Positions 31,593-40,746 are shown, counted from the stretch's first letter. The stretch is 64,000 nt of DNA from Chloroflexota bacterium (GCA_019873735.1 JAIOAQ010000003.1:86950-150949); one strand, 5' to 3'. Notes: a model not told the origin generated them from the letters alone. A program made the numbers and translations.

Positions 31593-32242
31593 CTGTGGAT
31601 GAACCGCTTTTGTTGAAACGCGGCGACTGGACGCTGCGCTTGCGTCTGGCCGCCGAGCAGCCGGCGCATCTTCTTTTGCTTTTGCACGGCTGGACGGGGG
31701 ATGAAAATTCGATGTGGGTTTTTGCCCGCCGTTTTCCTGCCACTTTTACCGTCCTCGCGCCGCGCGCGCCCTATGCCGCGCCTGAAGGCGGCTTTTCGTG
31801 GCGGCAAATCAGGCCGAATACCTGGGGTTTCCCTACGCTGGAAGAACTCCGCCCGGCAGCCGAGATGCTGGTGCCGCTGATGGATGAACTGGCTGCCGAA
31901 TATGGCTGGGACGCGGCGCAATTTGATGTCATCGGTTTCAGCCAGGGGGCGGCGCTTACCATCCTGCTGGGATTGCTCTACCCAAACAGGGTGCGGCGCA
32001 TGGGGGTGCTGGCGGGCTTTTTGCCGGTGAACGCCGAGGCGCTGATCCCGGCGCGGTTATTGGCAGAGAAACCGATCTACATGGCGCATGGCTTGCAGGA
32101 CGAACTTGTCCCGATTGCACGCGCCCGTCAAACCAAGGCGGCTTTGGAGCAGGCGGGGGCGCGGGTTGCCTACTGTGAAGTGGAAAGCGGGCATAAAGTC
32201 AGCGCAGAATGCCTACGCGGTATGGAAACGTTCTTCGCTTAA
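31589..32242 (+). CDS. Alpha/beta-hydrolase, phospholipase/carboxylesterase type
   Basis: A 217-residue serine hydrolase of the carboxylesterase/lysophospholipase (Abhydrolase_2) type. LLLLLHGWTGDENSM carries the oxyanion-hole HG, nucleophile Ser118 is in VIGFSQGAALT, the acid is Asp in MAHGLQDELVPIARAR, and the catalytic His is in EVESGHKVSAE near the C-terminus. Length fits the family. It is coupled by a four-base overlap to a small membrane protein and a patatin, which suggests joint lipid or ester turnover. The substrate cannot be given. Confidence 0.88.
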   Translation: MTVDEPLLLKRGDWTLRLRLAAEQPAHLLLLLHGWTGDENSMWVFARRFPATFTVLAPRAPYAAPEGGFSWRQIRPNTWGFPTLEELRPAAEMLVPLMDELAAEYGWDAAQFDVIGFSQGAALTILLGLLYPNRVRRMGVLAGFLPVNAEALIPARLLAEKPIYMAHGLQDELVPIARARQTKAALEQAGARVAYCEVESGHKVSAECLRGMETFFA

Positions 32243-32342
32243 GATTCTCTCATTTGTGCGTTGACGCGCTCTTTATTTCCGTGTATCCTTACCCAAATGG
32301 TAATCTTGCGCTTAAACACATGCTTTCTGCGAATGGTGATTG

Positions 32343-33461
32343 ATGATGAAAAATTCCCGCCCCACACTTTCACGCCGTGACTTTCTGAAACTGACCGGCG
32401 CCGGGTTGGGCGCGCTGGCCCTTGGCCCCTTTCGGCGGGCGGCTGCCCAATTCCCGGCCGTTGAGCGCCTTGGCCGGGTGACCGAAGCCAGGGTAGATAT
32501 CAAGTCTATGCCTCACCCCGATATGCCCACCATTGGTCAACTGGCGGCAGATACGGTGGTCGAGTGGCGGCGCGAGGTGACCGGCATGAGTCCCACCTAC
32601 ATTTCCCGCAACCAGCGCTGGGTGGAGACCGAACACGGTTATATCTTTGCCTCGCACCTCCAGCCGGTGCGTAACCTGCCCAACCCGCCGCTGGCCGAAA
32701 TGCCCGCCGGCCTGCCCGGCTTCTGGGCTGAGGTCACGATTCCATATGTGGATTTGATTCTGGATGGCCCGCCGGTTTCTCCTTGGTTGAAAAGTTTGAT
32801 TCAATACAACTTTCCTCCCCGGCTTTACTATGGTCAGGTTGTGTGGATTGACCGTATCAAAACCGGCGATGACGGCAGAATTTATTACCGGTTCAACGAG
32901 GACCAGGGGCATGGTTACGGCTATGGTGACATTTTCTGGGCCGATGGCTCTGCTTTCTACATCCTGAAAGAGGAGGACGTGGCCCCGATCAGCCCCGATG
33001 TGGACCCGGCTGAGAAAACCATTGCCGTTGACCTGACCTATCAGACGCTTTCCTGTTACGAGGGCAACCGCGAGGTGTTCTTCTGCCGGGTTTCCAGCGG
33101 CGCCAAGTATGCGGCTTCGGGCGCAATTGTGGATACCTGGGCGACGCCGGTAGGACAGTTGCATACGCACTGGAAGATTATCTCGCTCAATATGAGCGGC
33201 GGCTCCAGCACGGCGGGTTATTCTACCCCGGCGGTGCCATGGTCAACCGTCATCACACCCGAGGGTGTTGCCATTCACGGCGCCTTCTGGCACAACGACT
33301 TTGGCACGCCGCGCTCGCATGGCTGCATTAACGTCCGCCCGGAGGATGCCAAATGGATTTTCCGCTGGACGACGCCGTATGTCTCTCTTCAGCAGTGTGA
33401 AATGCGCATGACCTGGCCAGAACATGGCACGGTAGTGACAACGACAGAAAGAAACTTGTGA
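32343..33461 (+). CDS. L,D-transpeptidase with Tat signal
   Basis: A 372-residue exported YkuD-type enzyme. The N-terminus carries a twin-arginine signal (SRRDFLKLTGAGLGALALGP). The catalytic YkuD domain occupies the C-terminal third: IAVDLTYQTLSCYEGNREVF start, IHGAFWHNDFG, and SHGCINVRPEDAKWIF with nucleophile Cys328 and His326. It forms 3-3 peptidoglycan cross-links or attaches proteins to the wall, and implies meso-diaminopimelate or similar peptidoglycan. The middle region (about 90-220) is SH3-like in pattern. ATG at 32343 or 32346 are both possible; no strong ribosome-binding site is seen. Export by Tat is unusual for this family but common in Chloroflexota. Confidence 0.88.
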   Translation: MMKNSRPTLSRRDFLKLTGAGLGALALGPFRRAAAQFPAVERLGRVTEARVDIKSMPHPDMPTIGQLAADTVVEWRREVTGMSPTYISRNQRWVETEHGYIFASHLQPVRNLPNPPLAEMPAGLPGFWAEVTIPYVDLILDGPPVSPWLKSLIQYNFPPRLYYGQVVWIDRIKTGDDGRIYYRFNEDQGHGYGYGDIFWADGSAFYILKEEDVAPISPDVDPAEKTIAVDLTYQTLSCYEGNREVFFCRVSSGAKYAASGAIVDTWATPVGQLHTHWKIISLNMSGGSSTAGYSTPAVPWSTVITPEGVAIHGAFWHNDFGTPRSHGCINVRPEDAKWIFRWTTPYVSLQQCEMRMTWPEHGTVVTTTERNL

Positions 33462-33477
33462 TTTTAGAGGTGCTTCG

Positions 33478-34197
33478 ATGGGTTTCCTAAACGTAACCGT
33501 TGGGTTGGCTTTCATGGCCGGGCTGGCATCCTTCCTTTCCCCGTGTGTTTTTTCGCTTGTCCCGGCATATATTGGTTATCTTGGCGGGCGGGCCGCCGGC
33601 GGCGAGACGAACGCCTCCAACCGCTGGATCACCTTCACCCATGGGCTGGCCTTTGTGCTTGGCTTTAGCCTGGTTTTTGTGCTTTTGGGAGTGGCGGCCT
33701 CGTTCATTGGCGGCTTGCTGTATGACTTGCGCATTTGGCTCGCCAAGATTGGCGGCATTGTGGTCGTCATCTTTGGCCTGCACATGATCGGCATTTTTCG
33801 CATCCCCTTTCTGGAATATGACACCCGCCGCCAGTCTTTGCCGGACCCCAAACTCGGCTACCTGTCTTCGGCGTTGTTGGGAGTCTTTTTCTCGGCCGGC
33901 TGGTCGCCCTGTGTTGGCCCGGTATTGGGCGCGATTTTAACGCTGGCCTTTAATGGAGGCTCCCTCTTGCAAGGCGTCATCTTGCTCAGCGCGTACTCTG
34001 CCGGCCTGGCAATTCCTTTTCTCCTGGCAGCCCTGGGCATTGGCTGGGTGACAACAATCCTTAAGCGTTATGGTAAGGTAATGCGTTATATAGAGGTCGC
34101 CATGGGCGTTGTTTTGGTCATTGTGGGTATTTTGCTTTTCTCCGGTACCTTTGAAACCCTTTCCCGCTTTGGCACCTTTGTAGACTTTGGCCTGTAA
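33478..34197 (+). CDS. ccdA: Cytochrome c biogenesis protein CcdA
   Basis: A 239-residue membrane protein with six predicted transmembrane helices. The two redox-active cysteines lie in pseudo-symmetric motifs LSPCVFSLVPAYIGYLGG (TM1) and WSPCVGPVLGAIL (TM4). CcdA moves reducing equivalents from cytoplasmic thioredoxin to exported thiol-redox proteins for cytochrome c maturation or other disulfide reduction. The next gene encodes a glutaredoxin-like domain fused to a membrane domain, a possible partner. A c-type cytochrome lipoprotein is encoded at 41612. Confidence 0.93.
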   Translation: MGFLNVTVGLAFMAGLASFLSPCVFSLVPAYIGYLGGRAAGGETNASNRWITFTHGLAFVLGFSLVFVLLGVAASFIGGLLYDLRIWLAKIGGIVVVIFGLHMIGIFRIPFLEYDTRRQSLPDPKLGYLSSALLGVFFSAGWSPCVGPVLGAILTLAFNGGSLLQGVILLSAYSAGLAIPFLLAALGIGWVTTILKRYGKVMRYIEVAMGVVLVIVGILLFSGTFETLSRFGTFVDFGL

Positions 34198-34201
34198 CCG
34201 T

Positions 34202-35221
34202 ATGCTTACTGTTATTCTCTACACTCGAAGCGGATGTCACTTGTGTGAAGAGGCCAAAGCCGAATTGCAGACCTTGCAACAGGAATTTCCCCATCGCCTG
34301 GTAGAAGTAGATATCGAGCAGGATTCGGCGCTGCAAACGGCCTATGCTTTGGAAATCCCTGTCGTGGAGGTTGGGCCTTACCGTCTTAAGGCGCCGTTTA
34401 CCCCTCAGGAATTACGCGTAACCTTAAGCGCTGCCAGTGAACGCCGCGACCACCTGCAGAGTTTGGATGCCGAAGGCTATGAGCAGCTGGTCCGCCGTAG
34501 CCGGGAAATTACAACCGCCGACCGCGTCTCCTACTGGATTTCGCGGCACTACTTGGCTGTCATCAATTTGATGCTGTTGTTGTATGTGGGTGTGCCCTTT
34601 CTGGCGCCCGTCTTAATGAAAGCCGGCTTGCCGGGTGTGGCCGGCATCATCTATACAGGGTACAGCCCGCTGTGTCATCAGTTCGGCTTTCGTTCATGGT
34701 ATTTGTTTGGCGAGCAGGCGTATTACCCCTTGGCAGATGCCGGGCTTTCAGGGGTGAAGGACTTTGAATCTGCTACCGGCATTGTGGGTTTGCACGATGC
34801 TTCTGGCTGGGCGCGCTTGCAGGCGCGTCAGTTTCGCGGCAACGAAACCGTGGGCTATAAAGTGGCCCTTTGCCAGCGTGATGTGGCCATTTATGCTTCC
34901 ATGTTGCTCTTTGGGTCGATCTTTGCCGTTACCGGCCGGCGCTTCAAGTCCATGCACTGGCTGCTTTGGTTTGCCCTGGCCTTGGGACCGATTGGCCTGG
35001 ATGGCTTTTCGCAGTTGATCAGCCAGTTCTCCTGGCCTGTTCTGACCGAAATCCTGCCATATCGCGAAAGCACGCCGTTGCTGCGCACGCTGACCGGCTT
35101 CCTGTTTGGCTTTGCCACAGCCTGGTTTGCGTTTCCCAACATTGAGGAAAATATGGTCGAGGTGCGCAATTCCTATTTCAGGAAATTTGCTGTTGCCAAA
35201 ACCACTTCGCCCGCCGTATGA
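34202..35221 (+). CDS. Glutaredoxin-like domain fused to DUF2085 membrane protein
   Basis: A 339-residue two-part protein. Residues 1-80 form a thioredoxin-fold domain, LTVILYTRSGCHLCEEAKAEL with redox pair Cys12-x2-Cys15 and a cis-Pro-like IPVVEVGPY. Residues about 120-320 are the DUF2085 membrane domain, recognisable by YSPLCHQFGFRSWYLFGEQ and YKVALCQRDVAIYASMLLFG with several hydrophobic helices. DUF2085 has no established function. The start at 34202 lies five bases after ccdA, so both are cotranscribed, suggesting electron transfer from CcdA or a thiol-based role for the membrane cysteines. It overlaps pgeF by four bases. Confidence 0.85.
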   Translation: MLTVILYTRSGCHLCEEAKAELQTLQQEFPHRLVEVDIEQDSALQTAYALEIPVVEVGPYRLKAPFTPQELRVTLSAASERRDHLQSLDAEGYEQLVRRSREITTADRVSYWISRHYLAVINLMLLLYVGVPFLAPVLMKAGLPGVAGIIYTGYSPLCHQFGFRSWYLFGEQAYYPLADAGLSGVKDFESATGIVGLHDASGWARLQARQFRGNETVGYKVALCQRDVAIYASMLLFGSIFAVTGRRFKSMHWLLWFALALGPIGLDGFSQLISQFSWPVLTEILPYRESTPLLRTLTGFLFGFATAWFAFPNIEENMVEVRNSYFRKFAVAKTTSPAV

Positions 35222-36000
35222 AATTCCACTCGAAAGACGGCTTACGCTACCTCACCTTTGATCTCTTTCCGCAGACCGTTTTGCATGCGGTTTTTACCCG
35301 CCGGGGAGGCGTCAGCCCGGCCCCGTGGGAATCGCTCAACGTGGGCGGGGGCATCGGGGATGACCCGGAACGGGTGCGCGAGAACCGTTATCGTTCTTTT
35401 GCGGCTCTGGGCCGGACCCGCGAATCGATCTTCGATGTCTGGCAGGTACACAGCGCCGAGGCGGTGATTGCCGAGTCGCCGCGCCCGCCCGATGAGCCGT
35501 ATCGTAAGGCCGATATTATCCTGACCGATCGTCCCGAAGTCACGCTCTTCATGCGTTTTGCTGATTGCGTTCCCATTCTCTTACACGACCCCCGGCGCGG
35601 TGTCATTGCCCTGGTGCATGCTGGCTGGCTGGGGACGGTGCGCGGCGCGGCGCGGGCGGCCGTGCAGGCCATGCAGGCTCACTATGGCTCACATCCTGCC
35701 GATATTTTGGCCGCCATTGGCCCCTCGATTGGCCGCGACCACTATGAAGTGGGCGCCGATGTTGTTCAGCAGGTGCGCGCCTCTTTTGGCAAGCATGCCG
35801 ACAATTTGCTCTTCCCGCAGCAGAATCGAATTCACTTTGACTTATGGGCGGCCAACACTCTCCTGCTGGAACAGGCCGGAGTGGGTAAAATTGAACTTGC
35901 AGGCCTGTGTACCGCCTGTCACCTGGAGGATTGGTTTTCGCATCGCGCTGAAAAAGGCCGTGCCGGTCGCTTTGGTGTCTTGATGGCCCTAAAGGAGTAG
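35218..36000 (+). CDS. pgeF: Peptidoglycan editing factor PgeF
   Basis: A 260-residue protein of the YfiH/PgeF (formerly laccase-domain) family. VHSAEAVIAES, MRFADCVPILLHDPRRGVIALVHAGWLGTV pattern with the metal-binding Cys and His, and AIGPSIGRDHYEVG are all present, as is the C-terminal CTACHLEDWFSHRAEKG. Members remove wrongly incorporated L-serine-type muropeptide precursors in peptidoglycan synthesis and have purine nucleoside phosphorylase-like activity. It starts within the previous gene's stop (ATGA) and is four bases before yggS, the usual ylm-type division cluster order. Confidence 0.93.
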   Translation: MKFHSKDGLRYLTFDLFPQTVLHAVFTRRGGVSPAPWESLNVGGGIGDDPERVRENRYRSFAALGRTRESIFDVWQVHSAEAVIAESPRPPDEPYRKADIILTDRPEVTLFMRFADCVPILLHDPRRGVIALVHAGWLGTVRGAARAAVQAMQAHYGSHPADILAAIGPSIGRDHYEVGADVVQQVRASFGKHADNLLFPQQNRIHFDLWAANTLLLEQAGVGKIELAGLCTACHLEDWFSHRAEKGRAGRFGVLMALKE

Positions 36001-36004
36001 AAGA

Positions 36005-36733
36005 ATGGCTGACCTGGCTTCTCAGATTCGCCAACGTTATTTGTACACCCTGGAGCAGATTGCTGTTGCTGCCCGCCGGGCGGGACGCAAGCCGGAGGAG
36101 GTGCGCCTGGTTGTGGTTACCAAGGCCCAGCCTTTAGATGTTGTTCAAGCGACAATTGAAGCGGGGGTTGACCTTTTGGGTGAGAATTATCCCGAAGAGG
36201 CCGTGGAGAAGATTCGCTCTTTGCCAAACGCTGGGGTGATGTGGCACATGATCGGCCACGTTCAGAGCCGCAAAGCCGACCTTGTGCCGGGCTATTTCTC
36301 CATGTTACATTCCCTGGACAGTGTGAAACTGGCCAATCGGCTGGAACGCTTCTGCGTCGAAGGCGGACATCAATTGCCGGTTTTGTTGGAGTTTAACGTG
36401 GGCGGGGAGGAAAGCAAATTTGGCTGGCAGGCAGGAGATGAATCGCGCTGGTCATCTTTTTTGCCGGATATTGAGGCTATTTTAAGTTTGCCGCACCTTG
36501 AGGTGCGCGGCCTGATGACCATGCCGCCGCTGGCCGAAGACCCTGAAATTTCGCGTCCGTACTTTCGCACCCTGCGCAGGTTGCGCGATTTCCTGGCGCA
36601 GCGTTTCCCGGCCGTGTCCTGGGACGAACTTTCGATGGGGACAAGCATAGATTATATTGTGGCTGTTGAAGAAGGCGCCACGTTGGTGCGGATCGGTACG
36701 GCCATTGTCGGACCCCGCCCGCCGCGTGGATGA
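36005..36733 (+). CDS. yggS: YggS family PLP homeostasis protein
   Basis: A 242-residue PLP-binding protein of the YggS/PLPBP/YlmE family, an alanine-racemase-fold barrel without known catalytic activity that buffers PLP. The PLP lysine is in VVVTKAQPLDVV near residue 38; GENYPEEAVEK, WHMIGHVQSRKADLV, LLEFNVGGEESKFGW and SMGTSIDYIVAVEEGATLVRIG are family signatures. It lies between pgeF and yggT, as in many bacteria, though the sepF gene usually found in this cluster is absent. A good PLP supply is relevant given the many PLP enzymes of the island at 1-19 kb, but a direct link is not shown. Confidence 0.93.
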   Translation: MADLASQIRQRYLYTLEQIAVAARRAGRKPEEVRLVVVTKAQPLDVVQATIEAGVDLLGENYPEEAVEKIRSLPNAGVMWHMIGHVQSRKADLVPGYFSMLHSLDSVKLANRLERFCVEGGHQLPVLLEFNVGGEESKFGWQAGDESRWSSFLPDIEAILSLPHLEVRGLMTMPPLAEDPEISRPYFRTLRRLRDFLAQRFPAVSWDELSMGTSIDYIVAVEEGATLVRIGTAIVGPRPPRG

Positions 36734-36795
36734 TGCAATGCAGAATCTGTTGGCATTTTTGCCCAACTAGCGTAAAATTAGGAGCGGAGGTTGAC

Positions 36796-37059
36796 GTGGC
36801 GGATTTCTTTATCGCTTTCATAAATATCCTGTCACAGGTTTTGATTCTCCTGGTGATTGTATATGTAATTCTCTCTTATTTCCTTTCTCCCTATCACCCT
36901 GTGCGCAGTTTCGTAGATCGAATTGTGGAGCCGATGTTGTCGCCCATCCGCCGCGTTGTGCCGCTTGTTGGCGTATTCGATTTCAGCCCGATTGTGTTGA
37001 TTCTTTTGATTCAGGTCATCAGTTCGGTTCTTGTACGTCTCCTATATACTTTGAGGTGA
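36796..37059 (+). CDS. yggT: YggT family membrane protein
   Basis: An 87-residue protein with two transmembrane helices (about 5-26 and 58-82) and the loop LSPYHPVRSFVDRIVEPMLSPIRR-type motif characteristic of YggT (YlmG). The GTG start at 36796 is chosen because GGAGG lies five bases upstream; the open frame extends further up to 36730 but those residues (Cys-rich, overlapping the yggS end) do not resemble the family. YggT/YlmG proteins are linked to division, nucleoid distribution or osmotic stress. Confidence 0.85.
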   Translation: MADFFIAFINILSQVLILLVIVYVILSYFLSPYHPVRSFVDRIVEPMLSPIRRVVPLVGVFDFSPIVLILLIQVISSVLVRLLYTLR

Positions 37060-37062
37060 GAT

Positions 37063-37374
37063 ATGAGCCCTAGAAAATATCGCTTGCATGATGGAAAACG
37101 CGGCGCGGCCATTGCAGTGCGGATCACCCCGCGGGCCAGCCAAAACCAGGTAGTTGAAATTTTGAGCGATGGCACGGTGCGTATTCATCTTGTGGCTTCA
37201 CCAACCGAAGATGATGTTAATGTAGCACTGGTCAATTACCTGGCGCAAATTCTGGCCGTGCCAAAATCTCGCATTGAGGTAGTGGCAGGCGAGACGAGTT
37301 TCGATAAAATTATCTCGGTGTTGGATATGAACGCCGAGACTCTTCAGAAGCGGATTGTGGCGCATCTGGATTGA
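37063..37374 (+). CDS. yggU: DUF167 (YggU) family protein
   Basis: A 103-residue protein with the DUF167 core AIAVRITPRASQNQVVEI followed by GTVRIHLVASPTEDDVNVALVNYLAQILAVPKSRIEVVAG split here only in part. The ASPTEDDVN to KSRIEVV region is normally A-P-G-N-A at the first position, so this is a slightly divergent member. Function unknown; it regularly follows yggT. A bidirectional terminator follows. Confidence 0.88.
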   Translation: MSPRKYRLHDGKRGAAIAVRITPRASQNQVVEILSDGTVRIHLVASPTEDDVNVALVNYLAQILAVPKSRIEVVAGETSFDKIISVLDMNAETLQKRIVAHLD

Positions 37375-37401
37375 ATTGCTTTCTAATCCGGGGCTTAAAG
37401 T

Positions 37402-37432
37402 AAAAACTGGCACCGCGTGCCAGTTTTTGTTT
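37402..37432. terminator. Bidirectional terminator
   Basis: AAAAACTGGCAC pairs with GTGCCAGTTTTT around a CGC loop, with A-rich and T-rich flanks. It separates the plus-strand yggU gene from the minus-strand transglycosylase gene. Confidence 0.85.
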
Positions 37433-37522
37433 AATCGCTTGTAGGGGGAATCTTCCTTGCCTGGAGATGGGGCTGTGATTAGCCTTTAGGGGCAGGCGTT
37501 GACAGCGCGGCAGGAGTGGATG

Positions 37523-39943
37523 TTACTCACCCGTGGGGCTATACAGGGTGCGGTAAATGACATAAATCTCATAAATGGAGCGGATATAGTCCCGCGTTTC
37601 TTCAAAGCGGACTGTCTCAAGGTATAAATCCGGGTCGTCGCCGGCCAGTTCACGCCAGATGCGGGCATTTCCCGGCCCGGCGTTGTAGGCTGCCAGGGCA
37701 GCATAAGGGTTGTTGCCCAGGTTTTTTTGATTGCGTGCCAGGTAAAACGCACCCAGATTGATGCTGACAATGGGGCGATACAGGTCCTCATCATTGTAAT
37801 TGGGCGGCCAGCCAGCAGCCGCGGCCAGACTGGCGCCCGTGCTGGGGATGATTTGCATCAGGCCGCGCGCACCGGCAGTAGAACGCACAAAGCCCTCGAA
37901 CAGGCTTTCCTGCCGCATCACGCTGAACAGATAAAGGGGATGCTGGCTGTTCTTCTCGGCGGCCGATTCCACAATTTCGCGGTAATACAGCCCATAACGG
38001 ACGTGATTGAAATAGAGCGGCGCGCGCAGGGATTCCTGTTGCTCATCTAGCCCGGCCAGGTGCAAAACCTGTCGCAGGGCAAAGATGCCTGAACGGTAGG
38101 CACCCAGGTCGAGCAGGTAGTTGCCCAGGCGGAAACTGTCGGCCGGGTTCTGGCTGACATCCTGGCGCAGGCTTTCAAATTCGGTGCGGGCTTCCTCGTA
38201 CAGACCGAGATTCCACAATTCGGTGCCGCGGATGAAGCGTGGTTCTGCTGCCAGGTCGCCGGGTGTAGATAAATCCGTCTCGGCCGGCAGATTGAAGGTA
38301 AGACGCACCCAACTGGCCGCGGCCTGACGTTCTGGGCCGAGATCGGTCACCGGCCGATAAAGAGGCGGGGCTTCAAAGGGGGCGCGTCCCAAAAGAAGGT
38401 CGCGGGACCGCTCGCCATAATATCCGAAGGGGTCGAGTGTTTGCGCCTGCTGCCAGGCGTCCTGAGTAGCAGCGACATCTCCCCGTTTTTGCTGGCATTT
38501 GCCAACCCATAGATAGGCGCGCGCCCGGTCGGCGGGGTTGGCGGCCAGAACTAGACTGCGTTGAAAGAGACTTAAGGCTTCGTCTGTTTGACCGTTTCGG
38601 TAACGCAGAACGCCGGCCCAGAAGACTGCCAGGGAGGCCGGTTCGATTGCCGGATATTCGTCGGCCACGCGCTGCCAGGTGGCAATGGCCTCCTCTATTT
38701 TCCCGGCGCGCTCATAGATGCGCCCGGCCTGCAATAGAAAGGATGGGGCTTGTGCATGCGAGGGCAGGATGCGGACAAAATCGAGCAGGGTTTGGGCAGC
38801 GGCGGGATATTGTCCTTCGTAAGCCCACTGCGTGTAGGCTTTGTCTTCCCACGCATCTACCCAGCGGGGGTGGCTGGGGTAATTGCCGATGAACGTGTCC
38901 CAGGCGGCAATGGCTTCCTGGTTGCGGCCAAACTGACGTAAAGTCAGGGCGCGGTAGTAGTGGGCAGTGCCGTCGTTTTGGGGGTTATCGGCCAGGTAGC
39001 GGTCAAAGGCGGCCAGGGCAACGTCATATTGGCCGGCAAAGTAATCTACAAGACCGCGATCCAGGTCGCTGACGGCCGCGCCGGCATTCACCAGTTCCAC
39101 CAGCGATTGATAGGCTTCGTAGGCGCGCGGGTAATTTTCGACAGCGTGACGGAAACGCTCGTAGGCTTGTTCTGTTTGACCAATGGCCAGGTAGGCGCTG
39201 CCGCTGAAGTAGTCCATTTGGGCCTTGAGGTAGTCGTTGCTGGTGCGGGCGGCAATGCTGTCGTAGGCTGTTATGGCGTTGGCGTAATCGCCCAATGCAG
39301 CGCGGGTTCGGGCGGCTTTGCTTTCTAGCAGCAGGCCATCATCCAGCCGCTGGGCTTGCAGGGCCAGGTTGTAGGCCGCCAGGGCTTCGGGGTAATTCCC
39401 GGCGGCGTAGTACATGTCGCCGCGGCGTTCGTGGGCGAAGGAATCGAGGACGCCGGGCCGGGCGGAGACATAAGCCGCGTAGGCTTCGGCGGCCTGTGGG
39501 TAGCGGCTGAGGGCGGCATTGGTCTCGCCGAGCATAAAATAAGCCCAGGCGCTGTAGGGTGTATCGGGATAGGTGGTTGTTACCAGGCCAAAGGATGATA
39601 GGGCCTGCGCGTAGCGTTTTTGGTAGTAGTCCACGCGGCCCAATCCCCACAAGGCGGCGGCGCGAATATTGGGGTCTTCAGAATCTTTCAGGGCGGATTG
39701 ATATTCCAGCCGCGCTTGCTCGTAATCTCCATAGAAAAGCGCCTGCTCCCCGTTGTTAATGCGGACAATCGGCGTGGGCGTAGGCGTGGGCGGAGGGGCC
39801 GGCGTGGCCGTGGGGGTGGACGTCGGCCCATTTAACGGGAGCAGGCTGGGGGTGGCGGTTGAGCCGTTTTGGGGCGGGATGGCCGTACAACCGCTTAGGG
39901 CAAGCGTCAGCCAGAGAATCAACAATCTTCTTGTCCATGTCAT
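37523..39943 (-). CDS. Soluble lytic murein transglycosylase with TPR repeats, lipoprotein
   Basis: An 806-residue envelope lipoprotein. The start at 39943 gives MTWTRRLLILWLTLALSGC with lipobox LSGC, followed by a Pro/Thr linker. Residues about 65-640 consist of tetratricopeptide-like repeats (for example QARLEYQSALKDSEDPNIRAA, and GRIYERAGKIEEAIATWQRV). The C-terminal SLT domain contains catalytic Glu679 in VMRQESLFEG, then GARGLMQIIPSTG and AALAAYNAGPGNA motifs. It cleaves the MurNAc-GlcNAc bond with 1,6-anhydro ring formation. The long superhelical TPR part replaces the alpha-helical doughnut of E. coli Slt70 and is typical of this phylum. Downstream of the cyclophilin gene on the same strand. 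Confidence 0.92.
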   Translation of the reverse strand: MTWTRRLLILWLTLALSGCTAIPPQNGSTATPSLLPLNGPTSTPTATPAPPPTPTPTPIVRINNGEQALFYGDYEQARLEYQSALKDSEDPNIRAAALWGLGRVDYYQKRYAQALSSFGLVTTTYPDTPYSAWAYFMLGETNAALSRYPQAAEAYAAYVSARPGVLDSFAHERRGDMYYAAGNYPEALAAYNLALQAQRLDDGLLLESKAARTRAALGDYANAITAYDSIAARTSNDYLKAQMDYFSGSAYLAIGQTEQAYERFRHAVENYPRAYEAYQSLVELVNAGAAVSDLDRGLVDYFAGQYDVALAAFDRYLADNPQNDGTAHYYRALTLRQFGRNQEAIAAWDTFIGNYPSHPRWVDAWEDKAYTQWAYEGQYPAAAQTLLDFVRILPSHAQAPSFLLQAGRIYERAGKIEEAIATWQRVADEYPAIEPASLAVFWAGVLRYRNGQTDEALSLFQRSLVLAANPADRARAYLWVGKCQQKRGDVAATQDAWQQAQTLDPFGYYGERSRDLLLGRAPFEAPPLYRPVTDLGPERQAAASWVRLTFNLPAETDLSTPGDLAAEPRFIRGTELWNLGLYEEARTEFESLRQDVSQNPADSFRLGNYLLDLGAYRSGIFALRQVLHLAGLDEQQESLRAPLYFNHVRYGLYYREIVESAAEKNSQHPLYLFSVMRQESLFEGFVRSTAGARGLMQIIPSTGASLAAAAGWPPNYNDEDLYRPIVSINLGAFYLARNQKNLGNNPYAALAAYNAGPGNARIWRELAGDDPDLYLETVRFEETRDYIRSIYEIYVIYRTLYSPTGE

Positions 39944-39988
39944 GCCGCCCCTTATACTGGTAAATAAGAAGGGTGTCAATGCCGCAGA

Positions 39989-40699
39989 TTACTGCTCTTT
40001 GACCGGCACTTCTGTGATTGTGATGCTCTCAATGACGTCGCCTGTAAATGTAGGGTTGCTATCGGGGTCGCGGCGGGTCAAGCCGTTAACTACTTCCATC
40101 CCCTCGACGACCTCTCCAAAAATGGTGTGTTTGCCGTTGAGCCAGGGGGTGGGAGCGTAGGTGATAAAGAATTGACTGCCGTTCGTATCTGGTCCGGCAT
40201 TGGCCATGGCAACCAGGCCGGCTCTGTCGAAGACCAAATCATTGGCTTCGTCTGCAAACTGGTAGCCCGGCCCACCCGCGCCGCTGCCGGTGGGGTCGCC
40301 GCCTTGCGCCATGAAGCCGTCAATCACGCGGTGAAAGGTGGTACCGTTGTAGAAGCCTTCGCGCGCCAGAAAGACGAAGTTGTTGACCGTTTGTGGGGCT
40401 TTATCGGCAAACAGCCGGATGACGAATTGGCCGCCTTTGGCCATTTTGACTGTGGCAAAGTATTGAATATTTGTGTCTATGATCATGGGCGGCGGCGCAG
40501 GGTACTGTTTGGCCGCTGCCTGGTTGGCGCTTTGCTTGCTTGGTGGCCAATTGCTCAGCGCCAGGCCGGTCAGCGCGGCAATTACCAGGATCACCACGCC
40601 GATGGTGATGCCGGTGCGGATATTTTTCTTCTTCTTTGCCTGCAGGGCAAGTTTACGGGCGTGCTTTTCTTTTTCAATGATGTGTCGTTTCTTGCTCAT
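39989..40699 (-). CDS. Membrane-anchored cyclophilin-type peptidyl-prolyl isomerase
   Basis: A 236-residue protein. The start at 40699 has AGGAG upstream. A Lys-rich cytoplasmic N-terminus (KEKHARKLALQAKKKKN) precedes one transmembrane helix (TGITIGVVILVIAALTGLAL), so the catalytic domain faces outside. The cyclophilin domain starts near residue 80: FVFLAREGFYNGTTFHRVID, FMAQGGDPTGSGAGG, NGSQFFITYAPTPWLNGKHT and FGEVVEGMEVV are the active-site motifs. It speeds proline isomerisation in exported proteins. It lies 45 bases upstream of the transglycosylase gene and probably shares its transcript. Confidence 0.92.
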   Translation of the reverse strand: MSKKRHIIEKEKHARKLALQAKKKKNIRTGITIGVVILVIAALTGLALSNWPPSKQSANQAAAKQYPAPPPMIIDTNIQYFATVKMAKGGQFVIRLFADKAPQTVNNFVFLAREGFYNGTTFHRVIDGFMAQGGDPTGSGAGGPGYQFADEANDLVFDRAGLVAMANAGPDTNGSQFFITYAPTPWLNGKHTIFGEVVEGMEVVNGLTRRDPDSNPTFTGDVIESITITEVPVKEQ

Positions 40700-40746
40700 G
40701 GTGTCTCTCCTGATGGGGGAATTGATGGTTTCCCTGTAACTGCCTG

